Positions 45,545 through 58,674 of a DNA stretch of 64,000 bases are shown here, in pieces. The position numbers and the translations under genes are program-made. The stretch is from Megaustenia siamemsis (Eukaryota; Mollusca; Gastropoda; Stylommatophora; Ariophantidae). The notes beneath the pieces are model-generated. The model saw only the letters and a program-made list of their open reading frames with translations. It was not told where the DNA came from and searched no databases. How positions within the stretch are numbered: position 1 is the stretch's first letter; the number at the start of each line of letters is the position of its first letter. The DNA lies in NCBI GenBank assembly GCA_032433765.1, contig JAVIAB010000092.1, forward strand, positions 68,510,660-68,574,659, read 5' to 3'.

Positions 45545-46600
45545 TAGTAGACATAGGGTGAACGACAGAAAGAAAAGAAAGTTTTGAAGACTAACAGCAC
45601 ACAAACTGACGTTATGCAACCCATTTTTGGCAATTGGAAAAAAATAGACTTCTTCAGTATTATGTGGGGCTAGTCTTTACGTCTGGATGTGAATCATGGA
45701 CATTTGGACAACAGACAAGAAAATCGCTGAAGACCACAGAAATATAGTTTTACAGAAGAATGTTGAGATTACCATGAATAGTTAAAAGAGGATATAGGAA
45801 AAATGAAACTTATTTCAAACAACAGAAGGAAATAATCATTATTTTTTGGTCAAGTAATTGGAAGAGGTGATGTCTTTTTCTTTGTTCTTACCATTGCTTC
45901 TGTCTTTTTGTTATTAAGGCTGAGTCCTTTATTTTTGCTTTCTTTCACTATAATGTCCAACATTTCTTGTAACTCATTTTCACTCTTAGCGATTAAGACT
46001 GTATCATCAGCATACCTTCTAAGGAGAGAGGATAAGAAGAGTAATGAAAATGTTATAAAAGAGGTCAAAGCAAAAAGAGAGCTAATTTCCAATATTAGGA
46101 AGAAAAAATAATCATTTTTTGGCCATGTAATGAGAAGAGAACAACTGGAATATATTGCAACAACTGGAAAAATTGAGGGACGAAGAGATAGAGGGAAGCA
46201 ACGAGAAAAGATACCAGATAGCTTAAGAGAATGGCTTGGGAGAAGGTCAACAACAGAAATGATAAATAACTGTCGAGATCGAAAGTTGTGGAGAGACATG
46301 ATCACCTACGCCAGCAGGCCCAGTACTTGATGATGATGATGATGATGATGAATGGGAAGAGAACAGCTGAAATTTATTGTGACAATTTGACAAAAAAAGA
46401 AAACAACAACAACTGATGGACGACGAGATAGAGGGAATATGGAGAAATGATACAAACCATTTTATGAGCACAGTTTTGGTATTAAGTCAACAAGAGAATG
46501 TATAAACATCTTCGGGGGGATAGAGAAAGTCGTGAGGAGATATCATCACGTCCCCAGTAGGCATTTTAGTTGATGATGATGATTGTGTTTACTTTCGTTG
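45545..46600 (+). pseudogene. LINE family 1 fragment, older copy, interrupted
   Basis: Plus-strand pieces before 45,866 (SCESWTFGQQTRK-like, FYRRMLRLP) and after 46,351 (MGREQLKFIVTI, then DGRRDRGNMEK, then REDIITSPVGILVDDD-like sequence) are successive parts of one LINE C-terminus. They are separated by a younger LINE at 45,867-46,350. Tail of tgatgatgatgat at about 46,572-46,583. Confidence 0.75.
45867..46350 (+). mobile_element. Younger LINE insertion with 5' inversion
   Basis: The right part (46,020-46,350) runs plus: LRREDKKSNENVIKEVKAKR, NIRKKK, then MRREQLEYIATTGKIEGRRD, then RKLWRDMITYASRPST and a (TGA)n tail. The left part (about 46,018-45,867) runs minus and holds RYADDTVLIAKSENELQEML. 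This head-to-head layout is the known product of twin priming. Flanks aattggaagag (45,856-45,866) and aatgggaagag (46,351-46,361) form a probable target duplication with one mismatch. Confidence 0.75.
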
Positions 46601-46615
46601 AGAAGATTCATTTCA

Positions 46616-47128
46616 GTCTGGAAGTAGAAAAATGGGATCAGTCTTGAAGTAGAAAAATGGGATCAATCTGGAAGTAGAAAAATGGGATCAGTCTGGAAGT
46701 AGAAAAATGGGATCAATCTGGAAGTAGAAAAAATGGGATCAGTCTGGACGTATAAAAATGGGATCAATCTGGAAGTAGAAAAATTGGATCAGTCTGGAAG
46801 TAGAAAAATGGGATCAGTCTGGAAGTAGAAAAATGGGATCAGATACTGGAAGTAGAAAAATGGGATCAGTCTGGAAGTAGACAAATGGGATCAGTCTAGA
46901 AGTAGAAAAATGGGATCAATCTGGAAGTAGAAAAATGGGATCAGTCTGGAAGTAGAAAAATGGGATCAGTCTGGAAGTAGAAAAATGGGATCAGTCTAGA
47001 AGTAGAAAAATGGGATCAGTCTAGAAGTAGAGAAATGGGATCAGTCTGGAAGTATAAAAATGGGATCATGGACTTGAAGTAGAAAAACGGGATCATAGAC
47101 TGGAAGTAGAAAAATGGTATCAGTGACT
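46616..47128 (+). repeat. 25-bp array, block C
   Basis: About 20 units of gtctggaagtagaaaaatgg plus gatca, grading at the right into 27-bp forms. It continues block X (38,447-38,780) in the same orientation and leads directly into arm A'. Confidence 0.93.
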
Positions 47129-49498
47129 GGGAGTATAAAAATGACATCAGTGACTGGAAGTATAAAAATGGGATAATGGACTGGAAGGATAAAAATGGGA
47201 TCATGGACTGGAAGTATAAAAATTGCATCAGTGACTGGAAGTAGAAAAATGGGATCATGGACTGGAAGTATAACAATTGTATCATTGACTGGAAGTATAA
47301 AAATGGGATCATGGTCTGGAGGTATAAAAATGGCATCATTGACTGGAAGTATAAAAATGGGATCATGGACTGTAGTTATAAAATGTGATCGTGGACTGGA
47401 ATTAGAAAAATGGTATCAGAGACTGGAAGTAGAAAAATGGTATCAGAGACTGGAAGTAGAAAAATGGTATCAGTGACTGGAAGTAGAAAAATGGTATCAG
47501 AGACTGGAAGTATAAAAATGGTATCAGAGACTGGAAGTAGAAAAATGGTATCAGTGACTGGAAGTAGAAAAATGGTATCAGTGACTGGAAGTAGAAAAAT
47601 GGTATCAGAGACTGGAAGTAGAAAAATGGTATCAGTGACTGGAAGTAGAAAAATGTTATCAGAGACTGGAGAAAAAATGGTATCAGTGAATGGAAGTATA
47701 GAAATGGGATCGTGGACTGGAAGTATAAGAATGGTATCAGTGACTGGAAGTATAGAAATGGGATCGTGGACTGGAAGTATAAGAATGGCATCAGTGTGGC
47801 TGGTAAGAGAAAAATGATAACCTGAGTCGTGAAACAGAGAAGTAGGAATCGGAGTCGAGTATCAGTAAAATTGGAATTCGATGATAAGGAGTGGAAGAGT
47901 GGAAGCAGGGGTCAAAGATTTTGCGTATGTAGTTCACATGTACTGCTCATACTTTCATAGAATTCGATTTTTTATTATATAATTTTTTTTCTAATGATAG
48001 TTATACTCTGTGCGCGTGCACGGGTATCTGTGTGTGCGTGTTTGTGTGTGTATGTTTGTGTGTGGTATAATATAAAAGTTAGGAAATCCTCGTGGAGACT
48101 GAACTCAGACGTTTTCTACAAAAAAATATCCGCCACGCGTTGACATATTCTCGATTTTTTTTTTGGTCAAGTTTGTTTGTTTCAGTAACTCAACTCGTAG
48201 TCAGTTCATGTTTTTAATGTATAATTGTATTTTGTGCAACATTTTAGTATACTTTTTAGTTGTAATTCTTATTATATTAATATATGTTACAATATATGTA
48301 CACATTAATAAAATTAAGAAATAAATAAAATGCCTTTAAAATAAATCGGCAGCTAACCAGGTTGTTTTAAACATAAAAATAGATCAAATAAATTGTCAGA
48401 AACAGCGCACTTTAACCTGCCAAAATCACATATATATGTTGCCAAAATAGCTCACAGGAAAGACAATACAAATCCATCCTAATTGTAAACTGGATTAATC
48501 ATGTATTATTTTCACATAAACCAGACGAAAGCACGAAGTGTAAATGATAAAATTGTGAATTATGAGGCTATGATGAGGGTGGAGTAGACTTTGCTGAGAA
48601 ATATAACACTGAGGAATAAAAACACTGAGGAATAAAACACTGAGGAATATCATCACACTGAGGAATATAACACTGAGGAATAAAAACACTGAGGAATAAA
48701 ACACTGAGGAATAAAACACTGAGGAATATAACACTGAAGAATATAACACTGAGGAATATAACACTGAAGAATATAACACTGAAGAATAAAACACTGAGGA
48801 ATATAACACTGAAGAATATAACACTGAGGAATATAACACTGAGGAATATAACACTGAGGAATATAACACTGAGGAATAAAACACTGATGAATAAAACACT
48901 GAGGAATAAAACACTGAGGAATTAAAACACTGAGGAATATAACACTGAGGAATATGACACTGAAGAATATAACACTGAGGAATTAAAACACTGAGGAATA
49001 AAACACTGAGGAATATAACACTGAGGAATATAACACTGAGGAATATAACACTGAGGAATATAACACTGAGGAATTAAAACACTGAGGAATATAACACTGA
49101 GGAATATAACACTGAGGAATTAAAACACTGAGGAATATAACGAGTCGAATGAAACAAATTCCTGGAATAAAAGAAGCTGGAAATGACTGGTAGGAAAAGT
49201 CTCACCTTTGAGAAGTGTAATTGTAAAAATAACTTCTTAGTCATCACGAGTATCATCATCATTTTCCTGCTGGCGTGGGTGATTCTGTTTCTCCACAACT
49301 TTCTGTCTCTAGTTTTCTAATTTTTTTTTCAAATCATTTCAGTTGCTGACTTCCTACCAAGGCATTCTCATAAATTACTTGGCATTTCTGCTCCGTCTCT
49401 ATCTCTCTTCTTCCCTCAATGTTTCCAGTTGTCATTGCAGCTGGTCGATTCTCCGTGCTCTCTTACACGAACAAAAGTAACGAACGTTAACTTCTGAT
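47129..49498. repeat. Inverted duplication arm A'
   Basis: Mirror of 38,781-41,044, with the 27-bp array (47,129-47,800), AT-rich spacer, 15-bp array (48,592-49,150) and LINE family 1 remnant (49,250-49,480, minus). The 15-bp array is about seven units longer than in arm A. Confidence 0.95.
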
Positions 49499-49789
49499 GT
49501 TGGTAATAACTTGTCTCCCGTTTGACCTCTTTCAGAGTGCCAGCGCTACTCTTTCTAACTCTCCTAGGTATCATTAGCATTCTTCTGTATAATCACATTT
49601 TGGTGGTTTTCTATGATTTTATTGTTACTCCGTTTGATTCACTTCCATCAATGGTATCCATTCAGAATACAATGAATCTCTTTTCTTTCTTTTTTTTACT
49701 TCCGGTGTCAATAACGTTCGAGTAATATCGTTTGTATTTTTTTTAAATATAGTCTTTGCGCTATTCTTCAGCATTTCACCTTATCTATA

Positions 49790-51075
49790 CATTTCATTCA
49801 TTGGGTGCCGTCTCGACATCGAAGGTTGGCTACCATAGAGCGTCATCTTACTATATCGCTTGTCTTGATGGTGCATCTTGTCACAGGTTCACCTGTTCAT
49901 TTTTTAATATTATCAGTCCACTTTTGTGTTGGTCTGCCTCTGCTTCATCTACCGTGTATTTCCCTTCCAAGATGACTTTTAGTAGGGTATTGTGCCTCTT
50001 TACATGTTCTAAAACCCTCGTTGTTGTATTTTTCGAAATGTTAAGATGTTTTGTTTTTCAGTTGGTTCAGAACTTTCCTGTTTATCCTGTTTTGCTTCTC
50101 CATAATTCTCCTCATTTTCCTAAAGTTCTACATTTCAAAGGCTTAAATTTTCTTCTTTGTTTTTTTTAAATGTAAATGTCCATGTTTCTGCGCCATACAT
50201 AACATTTTACATTTCCTAATTTTAGTTCTGATGTTTTGTGCGTTGATGTGACTAATATTTTCATGTTGTTAAAATTGCTTTTTGCCATACCCGTTCTTTT
50301 GTTTATTTCTCTCTTATATTTTCCAACATCTCTTATAATAAGTCCAAGATAGCTATATTCTTGAACTCTTTCTAGGTTCTTTCCATCTACTTCGATATCC
50401 ATTTATATATATATTGTGTGTGTGTTCTCTGCTAATGGACATAGTTTTAGTCTTTTTTTGTTGTTGTTGTTGTTCACTGTTTGTTGTAGGTCTTCTGTAT
50501 TTTCTGCCATTAAGACGGTCTCATCAGCATATCTTAGATCATTGATTGTATATTCCTTGATGTTTGGTCCTGGCTCTCCCATGATGTCTTGAAAGATCTG
50601 CTCAGTGTATAATGTGAATAGTCTTGATGATATGATGCAGTCCTGTCTGACTCATATCTTTTATATCAATTGGTGCAGAGCTCATTGTTGTATTTTATCA
50701 TAGCTGTTTGTTCCCAATATAAATTACACATCAATCGTATGTCAACATCGTCCAGAATGAAATCTTTCTGACACTTTATTTGTTGTTTATGAAGAATTCT
50801 GTCAAAGGCTTTGGAGTAATTTATGAAGCAGGCAAAAATTGATTTGTTTAATTCTTTATATTTTTCTGTTTAAATTCTCATGCATAAGATGGCTTTTCGT
50901 GTCCCACTGTTCTTTCTAGATCCAAATTGTTGTTCTGTTAATTCCGTTTTGATCTAATTTTGAAGTCTTCCTTGTATAACTCTAAGCAAGATTTTGGTTT
51001 ACATGGCTCACCAAAGTTAATGCTCCAAAGTCACTGCAGTCAACAGCGCTGGTCTTCTTTTGGCAAGGCAATAAA
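49790..51075 (-). pseudogene. LINE reverse transcriptase, decayed (family 3)
   Basis: Sister of 2,800-4,620: the 3' end gggtgccgtctcgacatcga parallels gagtgccgtttccgcatcaa. On the minus strand from about 51,000 come YSKAFDRILHKQ-like, LRYADETVLMAENTEDLQQT-like (about 50,530-50,470, with YADE for YADD), a GT-rich GTT-repeat insertion, then VDGKNLERVQEYSYLGLIIR (50,402-50,330). Multiple frameshifts and stops. It lies in segment D, present once. Confidence 0.8.
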
Positions 51076-51409
51076 TACTGGTGCACACATACATTTACCA
51101 CCTAAAATTATTACCTCTGTTTTAGTCATTCACCTGTTGTAACACAAACTACAATTACTGTAATTGTGCATTTAGGATATATCTATTTTTATTTCTGACC
51201 GGTTAACCAGGTAAATAGAAGGGATTTTGTTATTGCACAATGTAAAATACAACAATACGTGACGGTTACTAACATCATTGTTTATTTGTTACCATAGAAA
51301 CATGAATCATAGACAGAAGCCAGAGTGAAGTAGCACCTTCCTGAACATATGGTCTAGGTTGACTTTCCAGTAGTGGCGTTGATTTATTTGTCGAACCAGC
51401 ACTGACATT
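51076..51409. other. Unassigned spacer
   Basis: About 330 bp in segment D between a LINE and a minisatellite, nothing recognised. Confidence 0.5.
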
Positions 51410-51705
51410 GGAAGAGGGTACTAGAACTTTTGTCAGGGTTCAGGGTTTTAGAATTTCTCTCAGTGCAAGAGGGTATTAATCCTCTTCTCAGGGTGACAGG
51501 GTATTAGAACTTTTTTCAAAGTAAGAGGGTATTAGAACTTTTCTCATGGTAGAGGGGTTTGAACTTTCCTCAGGGTAGTGGGTTTTGGACTTTACTCAGG
51601 GTAAGAAGGTATTAGGACTATTCTTAAGGTAAGAGGGTATTAGAACTTTTCTCAGGGTAAGCGAATACTAGAACTTTTATCATAACAAGAAGGTACTATA
51701 ATTTC
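51410..51705. repeat. Degenerate minisatellite, about 28 bp
   Basis: About ten imperfect units of agggtattagaacttttctc plus agggtaag, with spacing of 27-31 bp. Strong divergence implies an old array. Confidence 0.75.
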
Positions 51706-51879
51706 TCAGGCCAAGTGGGCGACACTGGCGTAGTGCTGTTCAGATAACCACTAATGTGCCGATGTTTATTAAAAAGTATGAGCATTAACACTACGTTCAC
51801 CATACACCACAAGCCGTAACCTATAGTCTTGGCTATGGACCGGTCTATGACAACATGTTAAGCCTTTTTTTAAAACTTA

Positions 51880-52255
51880 GGATGAAATGATATAATTACG
51901 ATCATTAAAGAAGCTTAACGAGTGTAAAGCATGTTTTAAGTATTTATAGGGAACAGAATAAACAAATAAAACAGAGATAGTAGATGAGTTAGAAACAACA
52001 AATAAAATGGTTTGCCCATCTAGAAAGAAGGAATGAAAAACTTCCTTACCACACAGGGCATATTTCAAAAGAAGAGAAGGGGGAAGAGCTAGAGGCAAGC
52101 CCAGAGTAAGATGGACAGACAAAATCAAAGAAAAGTTACAGAAGCATCAACTGGCTATTGAAGCTGCCAGAAAGGCAAGAACTTTGTATCTCCCTTCACA
52201 CCCGAATTGGTACAAGAGGAAGTGGATAAAGAAGAAAGAAGGACGGTGAGTTTTA
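51880..52255 (+). pseudogene. LINE 3' fragment (family 2)
   Basis: A plus-strand frame gives QQIKWFAHLERRNEKLPYHT, then GKPRVRWTDKIKEKLQKHQ, then AIEAARKARTLYLPSHPNWY and a Lys-rich end before a stop. These are LINE C-terminal motifs in order, related to QIKWFGHMRRN at 10.9-11.3 kb. Confidence 0.75.
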
Positions 52256-53044
52256 CAAATGAGCAAAACAGACAAAACTCAGGTATAGAACCATTCGTTA
52301 TCATTCAATTTATTGTAGAACTTGTGTTTGTCATGCAGGTAGTATTGTAATAACTAACAGTCCTCTTGTACAGTGAAAATAAGTAAGCAACCAATAAAAA
52401 TATAAAGTCTGGCCACGTGATTTACCTTCCACTTGATTCATTAGGCAGTGCTAACCTACTTGCAGCTTACCTGCTGCCTTGCAGGCATGTTCGGAGAGCA
52501 AAAGGCTAAGGAAGTACACCCTAACATTAAAAAAAAAAATCTGAGTGCCTGGTGAGTAGGATTTTGTAGTCTAGGACTAGCGGAAACAACCTGTAAATAA
52601 ACCGACGGAAATCAACGGAAGACCACCGTTGTAATTGCCTACACATCTACATTAGTAATAGCAACACTTGTGATTATCACGTGTAGCACAAATGTAACAT
52701 AATTTAACAAGCCCAATGAAATGAGCTCAGAACTGGACGACGTTAAGAACAACAAATCAAATAGTTGGAACGTGGTAACTCGATCACCATTAGGGAACAT
52801 TTCCAAGAGACCGCCAACACTAAAATCAAAGATTAAAGGGAGACAGAAAGACTTTGAAAACAGTGGATCGATGCATTATCATTACCAAGGCATAAGACAA
52901 ATCACGACAAATTGACCCGACCAATCAATTTACGCAAAATTCTGAAAAGGAACAGAGTAGAGGAATGTATAGTGATATTGTAGTATTATTTTAGTACAAT
53001 GATTATTAATTAATTATTATTAAACAGTAATTAGTATTAATTCT
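52256..53044. other. Unassigned region, right part of segment D
   Basis: No recognisable element. A 64-codon ORF at 52,721-52,915 is lysine- and asparagine-rich with no motif I know; I do not call it a gene. An ATT-rich tract lies at about 52,980-53,040, just before arm B'. Confidence 0.5.
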
Positions 53045-53309
53045 TGAAATGAATCTTCTCAACGAAAGTAAACACAATCATCATCATCAACTAAAATGCC
53101 TACTGGGGACGTGATGATATCTCCTCACGACTTTCTCTATCCCCCCGAAGATGTTTATACATTCTCTTGTTGACTTAATACCAAAACTGTGCTCATAAAA
53201 TGGTTTGTATCATTTCTCCATATTCCCTCTATCTCGTCGTCCATCAGTTGTTGTTGTTTTCTTTTTTTGTCAAATTGTCACAATAAATTTCAGCTGTTCT
53301 CTTCCCATT

Positions 53310-53793
53310 CATCATCATCATCATCATCATCAAGTACTGGGCCTGCTGGCGTAGGTGATCATGTCTCTCCACAACTTTCGATCTCGACAGTTATTTATCA
53401 TTTCTGTTGTTGACCTTCTCCCAAGCCATTCTCTTAAGCTATCTGGTATCTTTTCTCGTTGCTTCCCTCTATCTCTTCGTCCCTCAATTTTTCCAGTTGT
53501 TGCAATATATTCCAGTTGTTCTCTTCTCATTACATGGCCAAAAAATGATTATTTTTTCTTCCTAATATTGGAAATTAGCTCTCTTTTTGCTTTGACCTCT
53601 TTTATAACATTTTCATTACTCTTCTTATCCTCTCTCCTTAGAAGGTATGCTGATGATACAGTCTTAATCGCTAAGAGTGAAAATGAGTTACAAGAAATGT
53701 TGGACATTATAGTGAAAGAAAGCAAAAATAAAGGACTCAGCCTTAATAACAAAAAGACAGAAGCAATGGTAAGAACAAAGAAAAAGACATCAC
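53310..53793 (-). mobile_element. Mirror copy of the 5'-inverted LINE insertion
   Basis: Reverse complement of 45,867-46,350, with an identical 151-codon frame (53,355-53,810). Present because it lies inside the duplicated arm, not through independent transposition. Confidence 0.85.
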
Positions 53794-54144
53794 CTCTTCC
53801 AATTACTTGACCAAAAAATAATGATTATTTCCTTCTGTTGTTTGAAATAAGTTTCATTTTTCCTATATCCTCTTTTAACTATTCATGGTAATCTCAACAT
53901 TCTTCTGTAAAACTATATTTCTGTGGTCTTCAGCGATTTTCTTGTCTGTTGTCCAAATGTCCATGATTCACATCCAGACGTAAAGACTAGCCCCACATAA
54001 TACTGAAGAAGTCTATTTTTTTCCAATTGCCAAAAATGGGTTGCATAACGTCAGTTTGTGTGCTGTTAGTCTTCAAAACTTTCTTTTCTTTCTGTCGTTC
54101 ACCCTATGTCTACTAAAGAAATTGATTGTCCTCATCATCAGCCA

Positions 54145-55565
54145 TCTTTAGACAGACGTTAGAGTGAGCTTAGATACGTTGTGTTTTAGTTTGCTGCAGA
54201 ATTAGAATAGCTATAGATAGACGTTAGAGTGGGCTTAGATACGTTGTGTTTTAGTTTGCTGCAGAACTAGAATAGCTATAGAGAGACGTTAGAGTGGGCT
54301 TAGATACGTTGTGTTTTAGTTTGCTGCAGAACTAGAATAGCTATAGAGAGACGTTAGAGTGGGCTTAGATACGTTGTGTTTTAGTTTGCTGCAGAACTAG
54401 AATAGCTATAGAGAGACGTTAGAGTGGGCTTAGATACGTTGTGTTTTAGTTTGCTGCAGAACTAGAATAGCTATAGATAGACGTTAGAGTGGGCTTAGAT
54501 ACGTTGTGTTTTAGTTTGCTGCAGAACTAGAATAGCTATAGAGAGACGTTAGAGTGGGCTTAGATACGTTGTGTTTTAGTTTGCTACAGAACTAGAATAG
54601 CTATAGAGAGACGTTAGAGTGGGCTTAGATACGTTGTGTTTTAGTTTGCTGCAGAACTAGAATAGCTATAGATAGACGTTAGAGTGGGCTTAGATACGTT
54701 GTGTTTTAGTTTGCTGCAGAACTAGAATAGCTATAGAGAGACGTTAGAGTGGGCTTAGATACGTTGTGTTTTAGTTTGCTGCAGAACTAGAATAACTATA
54801 GAGAGACGTTAGAGTGAGCTTAGATACGTTGTGTTTTAGTTTGCTGCAGAACTAGAATAGCTATAGAGAGACGTTAGAGTGGGCTTAGATACGTTGTGTT
54901 TTAGTTTGCTGCAGAACTAAAATAACTATAGAGAGACGTTAGAGTGAGCTTAGATACGTTGTGTTTTAGTTTGCTGCAGAACTAAAATAGCTATAGAGAG
55001 ACGTTAGAGTGGGCTTAGATACGTTGTGTTTTAGTTTGCTGCAGAACTAGAATAGCTATAGAGAGACGTTAGAGTGGGCTTAGATACGTTGTGTTTTAGT
55101 TTGCTGCAGAACTAGAATAGCTATAGAGAGACGTTAGAGTGGGCTTAGATACGTTGTGTTTTAGTTTGCTGCAGAACTAGAATAGCTATAGAGAGACGTT
55201 AGAGTGGGCTTAGATACGTTGTGTTTTAGTTTGCTGCAGAACTAGAATAGCTATAGAGAGATGTAAGAGTGGGCTTAGATACGTTGTGTTTTAGTTTGCT
55301 GCAGAACTAGAATAGCTATAGAGAGACGTTAGAGTGGGCTTAGATACGTTGTGTTTTAGTTTGCTACAGAACAAGAATAGCTATAGAGAGACGTTAGAGT
55401 GGGCTTAGATACGTTGTGTTTTAGTTTGCTACAGAACTAGAATAGCTATAGAGAGACGTTAGAGTGGGCTTAGATACGTTGGGTTTTAGTTTGCTGCAGA
55501 ACTAGAATAGATATAGAGAGACGTTAAGTGGGCTTAGAACGTTGTGTTTTAGTTTGCTGCAGAAC
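54145..55565. repeat. 65-bp satellite array, mirror copy
   Basis: Reverse complement form: gacgttagagtgggcttaga plus tacgttgtgttttagtttgc plus tgcagaactagaatagctat plus agaga. One unit more than the partner at 44,161-45,515. Confidence 0.96.
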
Positions 55566-55900
55566 CATTATATTTTTCGCCTTTCGGCCGACTTTAGCAT
55601 GTTTTTTTTAGCACCGGTTTGTCGTCCCTTTTCAGTCCTTACTCGTTTGGCCAGACTAAATAGGTTAGTCTATTTCTGGAGGCACCGTGAAGAGGTGGAG
55701 TATGTAAGGGTTATTGTTCACCTACCCCGGCGCAAGCCATGTGTGTCGGTGATAGCTTCCATATCTGCTGTAGTAATGAGCCTTGTTTCTGGTCGTCGGC
55801 ATATCATCATCGCACATTGTACAACTGTCCATAAATCAAATCTCAAACAGAATGAAATAATAAACTTGTTCACAAGTCCTGCCCCGTTCACCTCATAGCA
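55555..55900 (+). mobile_element. SINE-like dispersed repeat, copy 3
   Basis: Mirror of 43,828-44,160 and diverged relative of 20,225-20,465. The cgcctttcggcc start is shared with the 20.2-kb copy. Confidence 0.65.
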
Positions 55901-55904
55901 TCAA

Positions 55905-56125
55905 GAGACCAGATCTAGAATAGCATCGACAAGAGCTAGAATAGTTAGTTAAGAGAGACCAGAACTAGAATAGCTTTAGAGAGACCTGAGCTAGAATTGT
56001 TAGTTAAGAGAGAGAGAGAGAAAATCTAGAATAGCTATAACGAGACCAGAGCTAGAATAGTTAGTTAAGAGAGAGAGAGACTAGAACTAGAATAGCTTTA
56101 GAGAGACCTGAGCTAGAATTGTTAG

Positions 56126-56167
<42 letters not shown>

Positions 56168-58017
56168 CTAGAATAGCTATAACGAGACCAGAGCTAGAAT
56201 AGTTAGTTAAGAGAGAGAGAGGGGGGGGGAAGACCAGATCTAGAAGAGCTATCTATAGAGAGACCAGAGCTGGAATAGTTAGTTAAGGGAGAGAGAGAGA
56301 GAGACCAGATCTAGAATAGCTATAGAGAGACCAGAGCTAGAATAGTTAGTTAAGGGGGAGAGAAACCAGATATAGAATATCTACAGAGAGACCAGAGCTA
56401 GAACAATTAGTTAAGAGAGAGAGAGAGAGGGGGGGGGGAGTTCAGATCTAGAATAGCTATAGAGAGACGATAGCTAGAATAGTTAGTTAAGAGAGAGAGA
56501 GACCAGATCTAGAATAGCTATAGAGAGACCAGAGCAGGAATAGTTAGTTAAGAGAGTGATCCCAAATCTAGAATAGCATAGAGAGACCAGAGCTAGAAAC
56601 GTTAGTTAAGAGAGAGAGAGAGAATGAGGAAGACCAGATCTAAAATAGCTGTAGAGATACCAGAGCTAGAATAGTTAGTTAAGAGATAGAGGTAGACCAG
56701 AACTAGAATAGCTATTGAGAGACAAGAGCTAGAATTGTTAGTTAAGAGAGAGAGAGAGAGAACAGCTCCTAAATAGCTATAGAGAGACTAAAGCTAAAAA
56801 TGTTAGTTAAGAGAGAGAGAGAGAGAGACCAGATCTAGAATAGCGATAGAGAGACCAGAGCTAGAATAGCTATAGAATAGACCAAGCTGGAATAGTTAGT
56901 TAAGAGAGAGAGAGAGAAAGAGAGACCAGATCTAGAATAGCTATAGAGATAACAGAGCTGGAATTGTTAGTTAAGTGAGAGAGTGGGAGAGAGAGACCAG
57001 ATCTAGAATAGCTATAGAATAGACCAAGCTGGAATAGTTAGTTAAGAGAGAGAGAGAGAGAAAGAGAGACCAGATCTAGAATAGCTATAGAATAGACCAA
57101 GCTGGAATAGTTAGTTAAGAGAGAGAGAGAAAGAGAGACCAGATCTAGAATTGCTATAGAATAGACCAAGCTGGAATAGTTAGTTAAGAGAGAGAGAGAG
57201 AGAAAGAGAGACCAGATCTAGAATAGCTATAGAATAGACCAAGCTGGAATAGTTAGTTAAGAGAGAGAGAGAAAGAGAGACCAGATCTAGAATAGCTATA
57301 GAGATAACAGAGCTGGAATTGTTAGTTAAGTGAGAGAGTGGGAGAGAGAGACCAGATCTAGAATAGCTATAGAGAGGCCAGAGCTAAAATAGCTATAGAG
57401 AGACCAGAGCTAGAATAGCTATAGAGAGACCAGATCTAGAATAGCATAGAGAGACCAGAGCTAGAATAGTTAAGAGAGAGAGAGAGAGACCAGATCTAGA
57501 ATAGCATAGAGAAACCAGAGTTAGAATAGTTAGTTAAGAGAGAGAGGGAGAGAGATAAAATCTAGAATAGCTATAACGAGACCAGAGCTAGAATAGTTAG
57601 TTAAGAGAGAGAGAGGGGGAGGAAGACCAGATCTAGAAGAGCTATAGAGAGACCAGAGCTAGAATAGTTAGTTAAGTGAGAGAGAAACCAGATATAGAAT
57701 ATCTACAGAGAGACCAGAGCTAGAACAATTAGTTAAGAGAGAGAGAGAGGGGGGGGGAGTTCAGATCTAGAATAGCTATAGAGAGACGATAGCTAGAATA
57801 GTTAGTTAAGAGAGAGAGAGACCAGAACTAGAATAGCTATAGAGAGACCAGATCTAGAATAGCTATAGAGAGACCAGAGCTGGAATAGTTAGTTAAGGGA
57901 GAGAGAGCGAGACCAGATCTAGAATAGCTATAGAGAGACCAGAGCTAGAAAAGTATTTAAGGGGGAGAGAAACCAGATATAGAATATCTACAGAGAGACC
58001 AGAGCTAGAACAATTAG

Positions 58018-58056
<39 letters not shown>

Positions 58057-58344
58057 AGTTCAGATCTAGAATAGCTATAGAGAGACGATAGCTAGAATAG
58101 TTAGTTAAGAGAGAGAGAGACCAGATCTAGAATAGCTATAGAGAGACCAGATCTAGAATAGCTAAAGAGAGACCAGAGCTGGAATAGTTAGTTAAGGGAG
58201 AGAGAGCGAGACCAGATCTAGAATAGCTATAGAGAGACCAGAGCTAGAATAGTTAGTTAAGAGAGAGAGAGACCAGATCTAGAATAGCTATAGAGAGACC
58301 AGATCTAGAATAGCTATAGAGAGACCAGAGCTGGAATAGTTAGT

Positions 58345-58380
<36 letters not shown>

Positions 58381-58622
58381 AGACCTAGAATAGCTATAGG
58401 AGAGACCAGAGCTGGAATAGTTAGTTAAGAGAGAGAGACCAAATCTAGAATCGCATAGAGAGACCAGAGCTAGAAACGTTAGTTAAGAGAGAGAGAGAGA
58501 ATGAGGAAGACCAGATATAAAATAGCTATAGAGATACCAGAGCTAAAATAGTTAGTTAAGAGAGAGAGGGAGACCAGAACTAGAATAGCTATAGGAGATA
58601 GACCAGAGCTAGAATTGTTAGT

Positions 58623-58674
<52 letters not shown>

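Larger units (their letters stand above)
41047..46615. repeat. Inverted duplication arm B
   Basis: Reverse complement of 53,045-58,692. It contains the CT-rich array, a SINE-like repeat, the 65-bp array and nested LINEs. The other arm is 79 bp longer; 65 of these are one additional 65-bp unit. The rest appears identical where I compared it, including frames at 43,827-44,183 and 45,850-46,305. Confidence 0.94.

Noticed and set aside
52721..52915. A small host gene of 64 codons
   Set aside because: No motif, no splice or poly(A) context that stands out, and no second copy to support conservation.
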